Source: Microbacterium sp. M28 (lineage in GTDB: Bacteria > Actinomycetota > Actinomycetes > Actinomycetales > Microbacteriaceae). From it: a stretch of DNA of 64,000 nucleotides. This document shows positions 28,241 to 36,287 of the stretch, in pieces; position 1 is the stretch's first letter, and every line of letters starts with the position of its first letter. The DNA is taken from positions 682,001-746,000 of the forward strand of contig NZ_CP107546.1 in the NCBI RefSeq assembly GCF_025836995.1, in the 5' to 3' direction. The notes beneath the pieces were generated by a model. That model was not told the origin of the DNA, searched no databases, and saw only the letters and a list, made by a program, of their open reading frames with translations. The position numbers and the translations under genes were made by a program.

Positions 28241-28606
28241 ATGACCTTCTCACGACGCATCCTCATCCCCGGCCTCCTGATCTCTCTGCCCATCGTGTTC
28301 GCTGCGGGGAGCGTCGCTTTGGCGCAGGCACCAGGCGCCCCGCAACTGCCACAGGAGTCGGTCGTCGTCGACTTCGCCACGCCCACGCCGACGCCGGCGC
28401 CCGCCACTCCGGTTCCGCCGGTCGCACCGCCCGCCGAGGGCGATGACGATGCCGACGACATCGGCGATGACGGAGCGGGAGACGACGGCGGGGGTTCCGG
28501 CCAGAGCGTCCAGGACGATGACGGCGACGACGGCACAGGTGACGATGACGGAGACGACGGCGACAACGACGGCGACGATGACGGAGACGACGCAGGCGAT
28601 GACTGA
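28241..28606 (+). CDS. Secreted Asp-rich low-complexity protein
   Basis: 121 residues. A basic start and hydrophobic stretch (about 6-25) ending SVALAQA look like a Sec signal peptide. A Pro/Thr spacer (PTPTPAPATPVPPVAPP) follows, then a tail of about 50 residues made largely of Asp and Gly with DxDGDD-type runs reminiscent of calcium-binding loops. No enzyme motif is present. Its last 8 nt overlap the likely start of the histidine kinase gene, so it is probably the first gene of that operon and could be an extracytoplasmic ion-binding accessory. The repetitive DNA could vary by slippage. I do not recognise a named family. Confidence 0.6.
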   Translation: MTFSRRILIPGLLISLPIVFAAGSVALAQAPGAPQLPQESVVVDFATPTPTPAPATPVPPVAPPAEGDDDADDIGDDGAGDDGGGSGQSVQDDDGDDGTGDDDGDDGDNDGDDDGDDAGDD

Positions 28607-30170
28607 CGCGACCACCGACGCGACGACGGCGCCCATCCCCGTCGTCGCGACGCCATCCCCGCGGCCGGAGGCCCGGAGCGAGACGCCGGCGGAGCCACCG
28701 CCCGCTCCTCGGAAGCGGATCCGCGCCCTGCCGGCGCGCTGGCGCATCACGGCCTGGATCATCGCGAGCACGGTCGTCACCCTGCTCGCGGTGGGACTCA
28801 TCGGTCGAAGCATCTTTCTCGCCGACATCGCGCAGTCCGCCAATGCGGACGTCGAACAGGAGGCGCTCGAGTTCCATCGGTTCCTGGATCAGTCGGCGAG
28901 CGACTTCACGTCCGCCGACGCGCTGCTGGCCGACTACCTCGGCCGCCAGTCCGTGCACGCGGGCGAGGTCATCGTCGGTGCCGTCGACGGCGCCCCCGTG
29001 GCGCTGGCCAACGGCCTCGTCGAGGGCGAGACGACCATGGGGTTCGCGGGCGGCGAGGCACTCGCGGCCCGGCTCCTCAGCAGCACGGCGAAATCCGGAA
29101 CCGTGTCCTCCTCAGAGGCTGGCCCCCTGCGGTGGGGACGCGTGGACTTCACCGCGGGCGACACCGAGGGGTCGCTGCTGGTGATGCAGTTCACCGAAGC
29201 GCAGAGCGCCGCAGTGGACCAGTCCGTCATCACGATCGCCTGGGTGGCGTTCGCCGGGCTGCTGCTCAGCTCCGGCGTCGCCTGGCTCGTCGCCGGTCAG
29301 ATCCTCGCTCCGGTCAGGGAAGTGCACCGCGTGGCACGCGAGATCAGCGAGCACGATCTCACGGCGCGCGTGCCGGTGGAGGGCAACGACGACATCGCCG
29401 CTGTCGCGACCACGTTCAACCAGATGCTCGACCGACTGGAAGGCGTCTACGCCACGCAGCAGCGCTTCGTCGACGATGCAGGGCACGAACTGCGCACTCC
29501 GATCACGATCGTCCGCGGCCACCTCGAGCTGCTCAGTGACGACCCCGTCGAGCGCCGCGAGACGCTGCGCCTGGTCAGCGGCGAACTGGACCGGATGAGT
29601 CGCATCGTCACCGATCTGCTGGTGCTCGCCCGTGCGGAGCAGCCGGACTTCGTCCGCGTGGCAGGGTGCGACATCGCGTCGCTCACCCTCGACATCGAGG
29701 CGAAGGCGCAGGCGCTGGGCGACAGGCGCTGGCAGCTGATGGAGGTCGCCGAGGGGCAGGCGCGCCTGGATCCGCAGCGCATCACGCAGGCCGTGCTGCA
29801 GCTGGCCGCCAACGCCGTGCAGATCACCGAGCCGGGGGACCGCATCCGCATCGGCTCCCGTTTCCAGGGCTCAGGTCCGGACCGGATGCTGCGGCTGTGG
29901 GTGCAGGACGAGGGCCCGGGAGTCGCCCCGGCCGATGCGGAGCGCATCTTCGAACGCTTCGTGCGCGGCACCACCGCGGACGGAACCGCGGCCAGACGCG
30001 GCTCCGGACTCGGACTCGCCATCGTCCGTGCGATCACCGACGCGCACGGCGGCTCGGCGTGGGTCGACAGCACGCTGGGCGAAGGGGCCACGTTCGGTCT
30101 CGACATCCCCGCCCCGAACAGCGCCGACCCCATCATCCCGCTCGACAGCACTCTCGCGAAGGAGGCGTGA
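28599..30170 (+). CDS. Sensor histidine kinase
   Basis: 523 residues from ATG 28599, which overlaps the stop of the acidic protein gene. The frame stays open further upstream, but that region only mirrors the Asp repeats. A Pro-rich cytoplasmic start precedes TM1 (about 48-70). An extracytoplasmic sensor region (about 75-205), TM2 (about 208-230), HAMP, HisKA (DDAGHELRTP, phospho-acceptor H296) and HATPase_c (N box, DEGPGV, GSGLGLAIV) follow. It phosphorylates the adjacent OmpR-type regulator. The signal is unknown; the transporter and glycerate kinase downstream suggest an organic-acid cue, the acidic protein an ionic one. Confidence 0.9.
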   Translation: MTDATTDATTAPIPVVATPSPRPEARSETPAEPPPAPRKRIRALPARWRITAWIIASTVVTLLAVGLIGRSIFLADIAQSANADVEQEALEFHRFLDQSASDFTSADALLADYLGRQSVHAGEVIVGAVDGAPVALANGLVEGETTMGFAGGEALAARLLSSTAKSGTVSSSEAGPLRWGRVDFTAGDTEGSLLVMQFTEAQSAAVDQSVITIAWVAFAGLLLSSGVAWLVAGQILAPVREVHRVAREISEHDLTARVPVEGNDDIAAVATTFNQMLDRLEGVYATQQRFVDDAGHELRTPITIVRGHLELLSDDPVERRETLRLVSGELDRMSRIVTDLLVLARAEQPDFVRVAGCDIASLTLDIEAKAQALGDRRWQLMEVAEGQARLDPQRITQAVLQLAANAVQITEPGDRIRIGSRFQGSGPDRMLRLWVQDEGPGVAPADAERIFERFVRGTTADGTAARRGSGLGLAIVRAITDAHGGSAWVDSTLGEGATFGLDIPAPNSADPIIPLDSTLAKEA

Positions 30171-30171
30171 C

Positions 30172-30831
30172 ATGCGCCACATCCTCATCGTCGAAGACGA
30201 CCCCCACATCACCTCCTTCGTCCGCCGGGGTCTGCGCGCCGCCGGCTACGAGACATCAGAGGCGACCGACGGAGAGAGCGCGCTCATCCTCGCCCGCACC
30301 CGGCAGTTCGACCTGATGCTGCTCGACATCGGGTTGCAGGGGATCGACGGGTTCACGGTCCTCTCGCATCTGCGCGGCGAAGGCATCTCCGCGCCGGTCA
30401 TCATCCTCACCGCACGCGACTCCGTGATCGACACCGTCCGGGGGCTCGAGAGCGGCGCGAACGACTATGTGACCAAGCCGTTCCAGTTCGCCGAGCTCCT
30501 GGCCAGGGTGAAGCTGCGCATCGGCGACGGCGAGCAGCGGGTCGCCGGCGCCGTCCTCTCGCACGGCGACGTCACCGCGGACATCCGCACGCGCCGGGTG
30601 ACGGTGGGCGACGAATCCGCCGACCTCACCGCCCGGGAGTTCTCGCTGCTCGAGGTGTTCCTCCAGCATCCTGGACAGGTCCTCACGCGGGACCAGCTGA
30701 TCGGACAGGTCTGGGGGATGGACTTCGATCCGGCCTCCAACGTGGTCGACGTGTACGTGCGGGCCCTCCGTGGCAAGATCGGCGCCGAGCATATCGAGAC
30801 CGTCCGCGGCGCGGGATACCGGTTCCAATGA
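30172..30831 (+). CDS. OmpR-family response regulator
   Basis: 219 residues: receiver domain 1-115 with phospho-acceptor D52 (LLDIG), the acidic pocket VEDD, and K in TKPFQF. A winged-helix DNA-binding domain (about 125-219, LTAREFSLLEVFLQHPGQVLTRDQL) follows. AAGGAGG lies 5-6 nt before the ATG, inside the end of the kinase gene. It partners the preceding histidine kinase. The TATCCGC direct repeat upstream of the operon (28194, 28207) could be its own target, but the 13-bp period is unusual for this family. Confidence 0.93.
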   Translation: MRHILIVEDDPHITSFVRRGLRAAGYETSEATDGESALILARTRQFDLMLLDIGLQGIDGFTVLSHLRGEGISAPVIILTARDSVIDTVRGLESGANDYVTKPFQFAELLARVKLRIGDGEQRVAGAVLSHGDVTADIRTRRVTVGDESADLTAREFSLLEVFLQHPGQVLTRDQLIGQVWGMDFDPASNVVDVYVRALRGKIGAEHIETVRGAGYRFQ

Positions 30832-32384
30832 ACACCGCACCCGTGCGCGTCACCTACTCCACGCGTCCCCCGGAGCGGTTCGGTCCGCCGCCGCCCCAGG
30901 CCGGACCGATGCGTCCCCCGCGTGCGCCGCGCGATCGAGTCCGCCTGCGGAGCCTGATCGGACTCGGAGCCGTCGCGGCCGTCGTCGTCGCGCTCGTCCT
31001 CGCCGCCGTCATGGCACCGGCGGGTTCAGGCGCACCCACGCTGCCGATCGCCGCCACGATCTCGGTCTTCCTCCTCGCCGTGTGGGCCTGGATCTGCACG
31101 TCGTTGGACGACACGCTCGTGGCCTTCCTCGCGGCCGTCCTGCTCATCGCGATCGGCGTTCTGCCCGCCGAGGACTTCTTCGCCTCCCTGGGAGACGAGA
31201 CGATCTGGCTGCTGCTGTGCGCGTTCATCATCGCCGCCGGAGTCAGCTCGTCCGGGCTCGCACTGCGGGGCACGGCCCACCTCCTGCGTCGGGCTCGTAC
31301 GCCGCGTGCCCTGTTCCACCTCACGACCTTCGCTCTGACGATCACGACCTTCGCCGTCCCGGCGACCTCCGGCCGCGCAGCGCTGGCGCTGCCCGTGTTC
31401 GCGGCGCTCGCCGCGACCCTGGCCGACAGGCCGATGCTCGTCAGGGCGCTCTCGCTGCTCTTCCCCACGGTGATCCTGCTGTCGGCGGTCGGATCGCTCC
31501 TCGGCGCTGGCGCACATGTGATCACGTCGCAGCTGCTGGAGTCCGTCGTCGGTCAGGGCTTCGGGTTCCTCGACTGGCTGTGGTTCGGTCTGCCGCTCGC
31601 GATCGTGTCCTCCCACCTCGCGTGCGAGATCGTGCTGCTGCGGTTCACGACGGCCGCGGAGCGCAGCCGCGGCATCCCGAACGTCATGACGGACCTCGTC
31701 CGCTCCGCTCCCACCCCGATCGACGGCCCGCTCACCGCGATCGAACGCCGTGCCGGCCTGCTGCTCGTCGGCGTCGTCGCCCTGTGGTGCACCGAGGGGG
31801 CGCACCACATCTCGCCCGCACTCGTCGCCCTGTTCGGGGCGATCGTCGTCGTGTCGCCGAGGATCGGCTGCATCACGCTGCCCGCCGCGGTGAAGAAGGT
31901 GCCGTGGGCGCTGCTGCTGTTCCTCGCCGCCACGCTCTCGCTCGCTTCAGCCCTGACCACGACCGGCGCCGCCGACTGGCTCGGTACCTGGGCCCTGGGC
32001 CCGATGGCGACTCTCGGTTCGTCGGCAGGGGTCGTGTTCGCACTCGCCGTGATCGCAGTGTCGCTCGGTGCGCACCTGATGATCCCCTCGCGCTCGGCGC
32101 GATCCGCCGCGATCATCCCGATCGTCATCTCCCTCGCACCGGGGCTCGGCGTCGACCCGGCCGCCGCGGCCTTCGCCTCGACGGCGGCCGCGGGCTTCTG
32201 CCACACGCTGCCGAGCTCGGCGAAGCCGGTCGCGATGTTCGCGGACCCCGAACTCGCCCCCGGCGGATTCCACCCGCGCGACCTCCGCTCCCTCTCGGCG
32301 GTCCTCGCACCGGCGATGCTCCTCCTGATCGTCTGCTTCTCGTTCTGGATCTGGCCGGCGATGGGGATGCCGCTGCTGCGCTGA
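30828..32384 (+). CDS. SLC13/DASS-type anion (carboxylate) transporter
   Basis: 518 residues. A 40-residue Pro/Arg-rich cytoplasmic start is followed by about 12 transmembrane segments. Family landmarks include the LPxFAAL and SLLGAGAH regions and the late LMIPSRSARSAAIIPIV segment that corresponds to the SLC13 signature. Members carry di- and tricarboxylates, sulfate or related anions, usually with sodium. ATG 30828 overlaps the regulator gene by 4 nt, tying the transporter to the two-component system. A glycerate kinase follows, so glycerate or a C3/C4 acid is a reasonable substrate guess. Confidence 0.8.
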   Translation: MNTAPVRVTYSTRPPERFGPPPPQAGPMRPPRAPRDRVRLRSLIGLGAVAAVVVALVLAAVMAPAGSGAPTLPIAATISVFLLAVWAWICTSLDDTLVAFLAAVLLIAIGVLPAEDFFASLGDETIWLLLCAFIIAAGVSSSGLALRGTAHLLRRARTPRALFHLTTFALTITTFAVPATSGRAALALPVFAALAATLADRPMLVRALSLLFPTVILLSAVGSLLGAGAHVITSQLLESVVGQGFGFLDWLWFGLPLAIVSSHLACEIVLLRFTTAAERSRGIPNVMTDLVRSAPTPIDGPLTAIERRAGLLLVGVVALWCTEGAHHISPALVALFGAIVVVSPRIGCITLPAAVKKVPWALLLFLAATLSLASALTTTGAADWLGTWALGPMATLGSSAGVVFALAVIAVSLGAHLMIPSRSARSAAIIPIVISLAPGLGVDPAAAAFASTAAAGFCHTLPSSAKPVAMFADPELAPGGFHPRDLRSLSAVLAPAMLLLIVCFSFWIWPAMGMPLLR

Positions 32385-32481
32385 GCACCGCGGACCGCCG
32401 CATCCCACCCGCTCGTACCTCCGACCACCCCACTGACGTTCGTCGTACCCGTAATCGGGTCATGACACTGAAGGAGAACCC

Positions 32482-33684
32482 ATGTCCATCCACATCCCGC
32501 AGCGCGTCCTCGTCGCCCCCAGCGGATTCAAGGAGAGCCTCGATGCCGAGGCGGTCGCGCGAGCCATCGCATCCGGCGTGCGCCGGGTCATCCCCGGCGT
32601 CCAGGTCGACGAGTTCCCGATCCCCGACGGCGGAGAGGGCACCGCCGCAGCGCTGGCCGCCGCGACCGGCGGTGAGCTCGTCCCGGTCCGCGTCGTCGGG
32701 CCGGTCGGCGATGCCGTCGATGCGCACTACGCTCGCCTCGGCGGGGCAGCACGCGGCACCGCCGTGGTCGAGATGGCGACGGCGGCCGGACTCCGGCTGG
32801 TCCCGCGTGACCGTCGTGACCCAGGCGCGACGACCACCTTCGGTGTGGGGCAGCTGATCGCGGCCGCCCTCGACGGCGGAGCCGAGCGGATCATCGTCGG
32901 CTGCGGCGACTCCGGCACCAGCGATGGCGGAGCCGGAGCCCTCGACGCACTGGGCGTCCGCATCCTCGATGGGGACGGCCGGCCGCTGCCGCGCGGCGGG
33001 CGGCAGCTGGTCGACGCGGTCGCGCTGGATCTCAGCGGCCTGCACCCGCGCGCCGCGGAGGTCGAGATCGTCCTGGCCTGCAACATCCACAACGTCCTGT
33101 GCGGACCTCGAGGTGTGGCACGCGTGTTCGGGCCGCAGAAGGGCGCCTCGCCCGCCGACGTGGAGCAGCTGTCGGTGGCGCTGGATGTCTGGGCGGGCAT
33201 CCTCGAACGCTTCGGTCCGCACGGGGCGACGATGGATGTCCGCACGGGACCGGGCACCGGTGCCTCCGGCGGTCTGGGCGCCGGGCTGGGGGCCGTGCTC
33301 GGCGCGCGCCTGGCGCCGCGCTTCGAAGTGCTCCTGGACGGCGACCTGCTGCCGCGGAATCTGGATGACCTGCTCGCGACGGCCGATCTCGTCATCACGG
33401 CAGAGGGCGCCATCGACTTCCAGACGCCGCGCGGCAAGGTGCCGGCCGAGGTCGCGATGCGTGCCCGCATCGCGGGCGTGCCCGTCCTCGGGATCGCAGG
33501 GTCGCTCGGCGAAGGCGCTCCGGCCGTGCACGACATCGGCATCAGCGCGATCGCCTCGATCCTCACCGTGCCGATGCCGCTCGAGCAGGCCGTGCAGCAG
33601 GGCGAAGCGCTGCTGCGGGATGCCGCCGAGCGCAGCATGCGCCTGGTGATGCTCGGGTCGGCCCTGGCCGCCCGGGCCGCCTGA
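32482..33684 (+). CDS. glxK: Glycerate kinase
   Basis: 400 residues of the GlxK/GarK family, which phosphorylates D-glycerate (2-kinase type in characterised members) for entry into glycolysis. Recognisable blocks are VLVAPSGFKESL at the start, IPDGGEGTA, GDSGTSDGGAGAL, and TAEGAIDFQTPRGKVPAEVA. GAAGGAGAA precedes the ATG. The 97-nt gap after the transporter contains no strong hairpin, so co-transcription is possible. The enzyme would also salvage glycerate from glyoxylate or tartronate metabolism. Confidence 0.93.
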   Translation: MSIHIPQRVLVAPSGFKESLDAEAVARAIASGVRRVIPGVQVDEFPIPDGGEGTAAALAAATGGELVPVRVVGPVGDAVDAHYARLGGAARGTAVVEMATAAGLRLVPRDRRDPGATTTFGVGQLIAAALDGGAERIIVGCGDSGTSDGGAGALDALGVRILDGDGRPLPRGGRQLVDAVALDLSGLHPRAAEVEIVLACNIHNVLCGPRGVARVFGPQKGASPADVEQLSVALDVWAGILERFGPHGATMDVRTGPGTGASGGLGAGLGAVLGARLAPRFEVLLDGDLLPRNLDDLLATADLVITAEGAIDFQTPRGKVPAEVAMRARIAGVPVLGIAGSLGEGAPAVHDIGISAIASILTVPMPLEQAVQQGEALLRDAAERSMRLVMLGSALAARAA

Positions 33685-33730
33685 GCGGCTTTCCCCGGCC
33701 GGTGACAGGGAGCCGGTCGGGGGCGGCCGG

Positions 33731-33736
33731 TAGGAT
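33731..33736 (+). promoter_or_regulatory. -10 box TAGGAT giving a leaderless mRNA
   Basis: TAGGAT ends 6 nt before the GTG start of the dehydratase gene. GAGGAG abuts the start codon too closely to act as a ribosome binding site. Confidence 0.5.
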
Positions 33737-33742
33737 CGAGGA

Positions 33743-34189
33743 GTGCCAGTCAACACCGAACTTGTCGGCCGGGAGTTCCCGCCGACGGCCCCGTACCTCG
33801 TCGGTCGCGAGAAGGTGCGCGAGTTCGCCCGCGCCGTCTTCGCCGACGCTCCGCTGCACACCGACGTGGACGCCGCCCGCGCGCTCGGCTACGCCGACGT
33901 CGTCGCCCCACCCACGTTCGCGATGGTCATCCAGGACCAGACGCTGCAGCAGCTGCTCGGCGAGCCGGAGTCCGGCATCGAGCTGTCGCGCACGATCCAC
34001 GCCGAGCAGCGCTTCGCGTATTCGCGGCCGATCGTCGCGGGTGACGAGCTGAGCGGACGCCTGAAGGTCACCGGCATCCGAACGGTCGGGGGCAACGCCA
34101 TGATCACGAGCGAGGCCGAGATCACGGATGCCGACGGCGTGCACGTCGTGACGGCGACCAGCGTGCTGCTGGTCGGAGCGGGGGAATGA
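33743..34189 (+). CDS. MaoC-like dehydratase, FAS1-DH N-terminal type (HadA/HadC-like)
   Basis: 148 residues, hot-dog fold. The order GREFPPTAPYLVGREKVREFARAV, then APPTFAM and AEQRFAYSRPIVAGDEL, is typical of the substrate-binding subunit of heterodimeric (3R)-hydroxyacyl dehydratases such as mycobacterial HadA/HadC. It lacks the catalytic Asp-His pair found in the next gene, so the two should work as a pair. Its stop overlaps the next start (ATGA). Probable role is a beta-hydroxyacyl-ACP or -CoA dehydration step; the exact pathway is inferred. Confidence 0.87.
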   Translation: MPVNTELVGREFPPTAPYLVGREKVREFARAVFADAPLHTDVDAARALGYADVVAPPTFAMVIQDQTLQQLLGEPESGIELSRTIHAEQRFAYSRPIVAGDELSGRLKVTGIRTVGGNAMITSEAEITDADGVHVVTATSVLLVGAGE

Positions 34190-34587
34190 TGTCGTTCACT
34201 GTCGGAGATGTCATCGCCGAGCGCGACATCCACCTCACGCGCGAGTCACTGGTCCGCTACGCGGGTGCATCCGGCGATTTCAACCCGATCCACTACCGCG
34301 ACGACGTCGCCGAGTCCGTCGGGCTCCCCGGCGTCCTCGCGCACGGGATGCTGACGATGGGCATCGCCTCCTCGGTCGTGGTCTCGGCACTCGGCTCGTC
34401 TGCCGCGATCACCGAGTACGGTGTGCGGTTCACCAAGCCCGTCGTGGTCGACCCCGTCGACGGTGCCGACGTGCACGTCCTCGCCACGGTCGGCGCGGTC
34501 GACGAATCCAGCGCTCGCATCGACCTCAAGGTGACCTTCGGCGACACCACGGTCCTCGGCAAGGCGCAGCTGCGCATCGCGATCTGA
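34186..34587 (+). CDS. MaoC-like dehydratase catalytic subunit (HadB-like)
   Basis: 133 residues with the hydratase-2 motif YAGASGDFNPIHYRDDVAESVGL, which supplies the catalytic Asp and His, and the helix block GVLAHGMLTMG. It pairs with the upstream subunit. Two adjacent ATG codons (34186 and 34189) could each serve as start. The stop overlaps the murB start (TGATG), so fatty-acyl dehydration and cell-wall synthesis genes are co-translated here, an order also found in other actinobacteria. Confidence 0.88.
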   Translation: MMSFTVGDVIAERDIHLTRESLVRYAGASGDFNPIHYRDDVAESVGLPGVLAHGMLTMGIASSVVVSALGSSAAITEYGVRFTKPVVVDPVDGADVHVLATVGAVDESSARIDLKVTFGDTTVLGKAQLRIAI

Positions 34588-35723
34588 TGCGCGAGGTCTC
34601 ACCGATCGCGCTCTCCGAGCTCACGACGCTGCGGACCGGCGCGGCTCCGGAACGGATGCTGGAGGCCCGAACCACCGCCGAGCTCGTCGACGCACTGCGG
34701 GACACCTGGTCGCGCGGCGACGAGTGGTTCGTGCTCGGCGGCGGTTCCAACCTGTTCGTCGGGGACGAGCCGTTCGAGGGCACCGTGATCCGCGTGCTGA
34801 CGACCGGTGTCGAGCGGCTCGAGTCCCCGCATCCCGGCCGCGCCCGCGTGCGCGTCCAGGCCGGACACGACTGGGATGCGCTGGTCGCCTACACGGTCGA
34901 GAACGGTCTCGCCGGTATCGAGGCGATGAGCGGCATCCCCGGAACCGTCGGCGCCGCGCCGGTGCAGAACGTCGGAGCCTACGGCCAGGAGATCCAGGAG
35001 ACGCTCGTCGAGGTCGAGTGGATCGACGAGGCGACCGGTGAGGTGACGGTGGCGCAGGCATCCGAACTCGGTCTGGGCTTCCGGACCTCGGTGCTCAAGC
35101 ACCACCACGGGGGAGTGCCGCTGCGTCGTGCGGTCATCCTGTCGGTCACGCTGGATCTCGCAGACGTGGGGGATGCCGGACGCATCGTCCGCGGCGAGCA
35201 GCTGCGCCGCGCACTCGCGCTGCAGGGCGAAGAGCCCGTGCCGCTCGGCTGGGTGCGCGAGCGGATCCTGGCGACGCGTGCCGCGAAGGGGATGCTGCTG
35301 AATCCGGAGGATCCGGACACGGCCAGTGCCGGATCGTTCTTCCAGAACGCGATCGTGCCCGAATCCGTCGCTCGGGCGCTCCCGCCGGAATGCCCGCGGT
35401 GGCCGGTCGCTCCGGATCTGGATGCCGTGACCGTCATCCCGCTCGGCGCCTACGACGGGACGGTTCCTCCGATCGCGTCGACGCCGAGCGAGGTCAAGGT
35501 GTCCGCGGCGTGGCTCATCGAGCACGCCGGGATCTCCAAGGGATTCCGGCTGCCGCGGTCGCGGGCAGGCGTGTCCACGAAGCACGCGCTGGCGCTCACC
35601 AACCGCGGCGGAGCGACCGCCGGAGAGATCGCCGAACTGGCTCGGTACATCTCCAGCCGAGTGCACGCGGAGTTCGGTCTGCTCCTGCAGCCGGAGCCGG
35701 TGCTCGTCGGCGTCGACCTCTGA
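34587..35723 (+). CDS. murB: UDP-N-acetylenolpyruvoylglucosamine reductase
   Basis: 378 residues. A FAD-dependent enzyme that makes UDP-N-acetylmuramate for peptidoglycan. The FAD domain shows LGGGSNLFVGD, AGIEAMSGIPGTVGAAPVQNVGAYGQEI and the third-domain signature SAGSFFQNAIV with the catalytic serine. The C-terminal SAAWLIEHAGISKGFR block is standard for type I MurB. Length is slightly above the E. coli enzyme (342) because of small loops. Confidence 0.96.
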   Translation: MREVSPIALSELTTLRTGAAPERMLEARTTAELVDALRDTWSRGDEWFVLGGGSNLFVGDEPFEGTVIRVLTTGVERLESPHPGRARVRVQAGHDWDALVAYTVENGLAGIEAMSGIPGTVGAAPVQNVGAYGQEIQETLVEVEWIDEATGEVTVAQASELGLGFRTSVLKHHHGGVPLRRAVILSVTLDLADVGDAGRIVRGEQLRRALALQGEEPVPLGWVRERILATRAAKGMLLNPEDPDTASAGSFFQNAIVPESVARALPPECPRWPVAPDLDAVTVIPLGAYDGTVPPIASTPSEVKVSAAWLIEHAGISKGFRLPRSRAGVSTKHALALTNRGGATAGEIAELARYISSRVHAEFGLLLQPEPVLVGVDL

Positions 35724-35756
35724 GCCGGAGGCGTCGCGGCGAGGCCGCCACGGGCG

Positions 35757-35762
35757 TAGGCT
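35757..35762 (+). promoter_or_regulatory. -10 box TAGGCT giving a leaderless mRNA
   Basis: TAGGCT ends 7 nt before the ATG of the VOC gene, with no ribosome binding site between. Confidence 0.5.
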
Positions 35763-35769
35763 CGCGTGC

Positions 35770-36165
35770 ATGCCCGGACTCGTGCCGTACCTGTTCTTCC
35801 CCGGAAACGCCGCCGAAGCGCTGACGTTCTACCGGGGTGTGTTCGGCGGTGAGCTGTCGTTGTTCACGTACGCCCAGTTCAGCCGCGTCGACGGTCCGGA
35901 CGATGCGATCGCGCACGGCGAGCTGACCGGCCCCGTCGAGCTGCGCGCGGCGGATGCCGGACCGGACGAGGATGCCGTCCACATCGTCGGGGCGAGCTTC
36001 TCGCTCCTCGGTGCCGCGGAACCGGGCACCCTCACGCGCTGGTTCGACGCGCTCGCCGATGGCGGCAGGATCGCCGATCCGCTGCAGAAGCGTCCGTGGG
36101 GCGACTGCGACGGCCAGGTCGTGGATCGCTACGGCATCCGCTGGCTGATCGGGTTCGAGGACTGA
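35770..36165 (+). CDS. VOC-superfamily protein (PhnB/glyoxalase-like)
   Basis: 131 residues. It begins PGLVPYLFFPGNAAEALTFYRGVFGGEL, the typical start of PhnB/3-demethylubiquinone-methyltransferase-like VOC proteins, and ends KRPWGDCDGQVVDRYGIRWLIGFE. Family members are metal-binding lyases, dioxygenases or resistance proteins, and this sub-branch has no settled function. It is expressed from its own leaderless promoter and ends at a large inverted repeat shared with the aminotransferase gene. Confidence 0.83.
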   Translation: MPGLVPYLFFPGNAAEALTFYRGVFGGELSLFTYAQFSRVDGPDDAIAHGELTGPVELRAADAGPDEDAVHIVGASFSLLGAAEPGTLTRWFDALADGGRIADPLQKRPWGDCDGQVVDRYGIRWLIGFED

Positions 36166-36194
36166 CAGCCGCAGCCGGCCCGGCCCCCGGCCAC

Positions 36195-36257
36195 GTCGAG
36201 ACCCCGTCGTAACTGCGAGACCCCGTCGTATTCGCGCGAATACGACGGGGTCTCGAC
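36195..36257. terminator. Bidirectional inverted repeat with a duplicated 5' arm
   Basis: A perfect 40-bp self-complementary sequence (36216-36255) lies between the convergent VOC and aminotransferase genes. A second copy of the left arm (36195-36211, 17 bp) can pair with the same right arm (36241-36257), so two mutually exclusive hairpins are possible. Confidence 0.7.
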
Positions 36258-36287
36258 GTCACCGAGAGGTCTCGGTGCGGGAGTGGG

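Noticed and set aside
28443..28598. A longer N-terminus for the histidine kinase
   Set aside because: The added Met/Thr/Ala repeats are the out-of-frame reading of the Asp-rich repeat. No ribosome binding site supports the earlier ATGs.
36195..36257. CRISPR-like repeats
   Set aside because: Only two direct copies of one arm plus an inverted copy are present, with no regular spacers; the structure is a hairpin.
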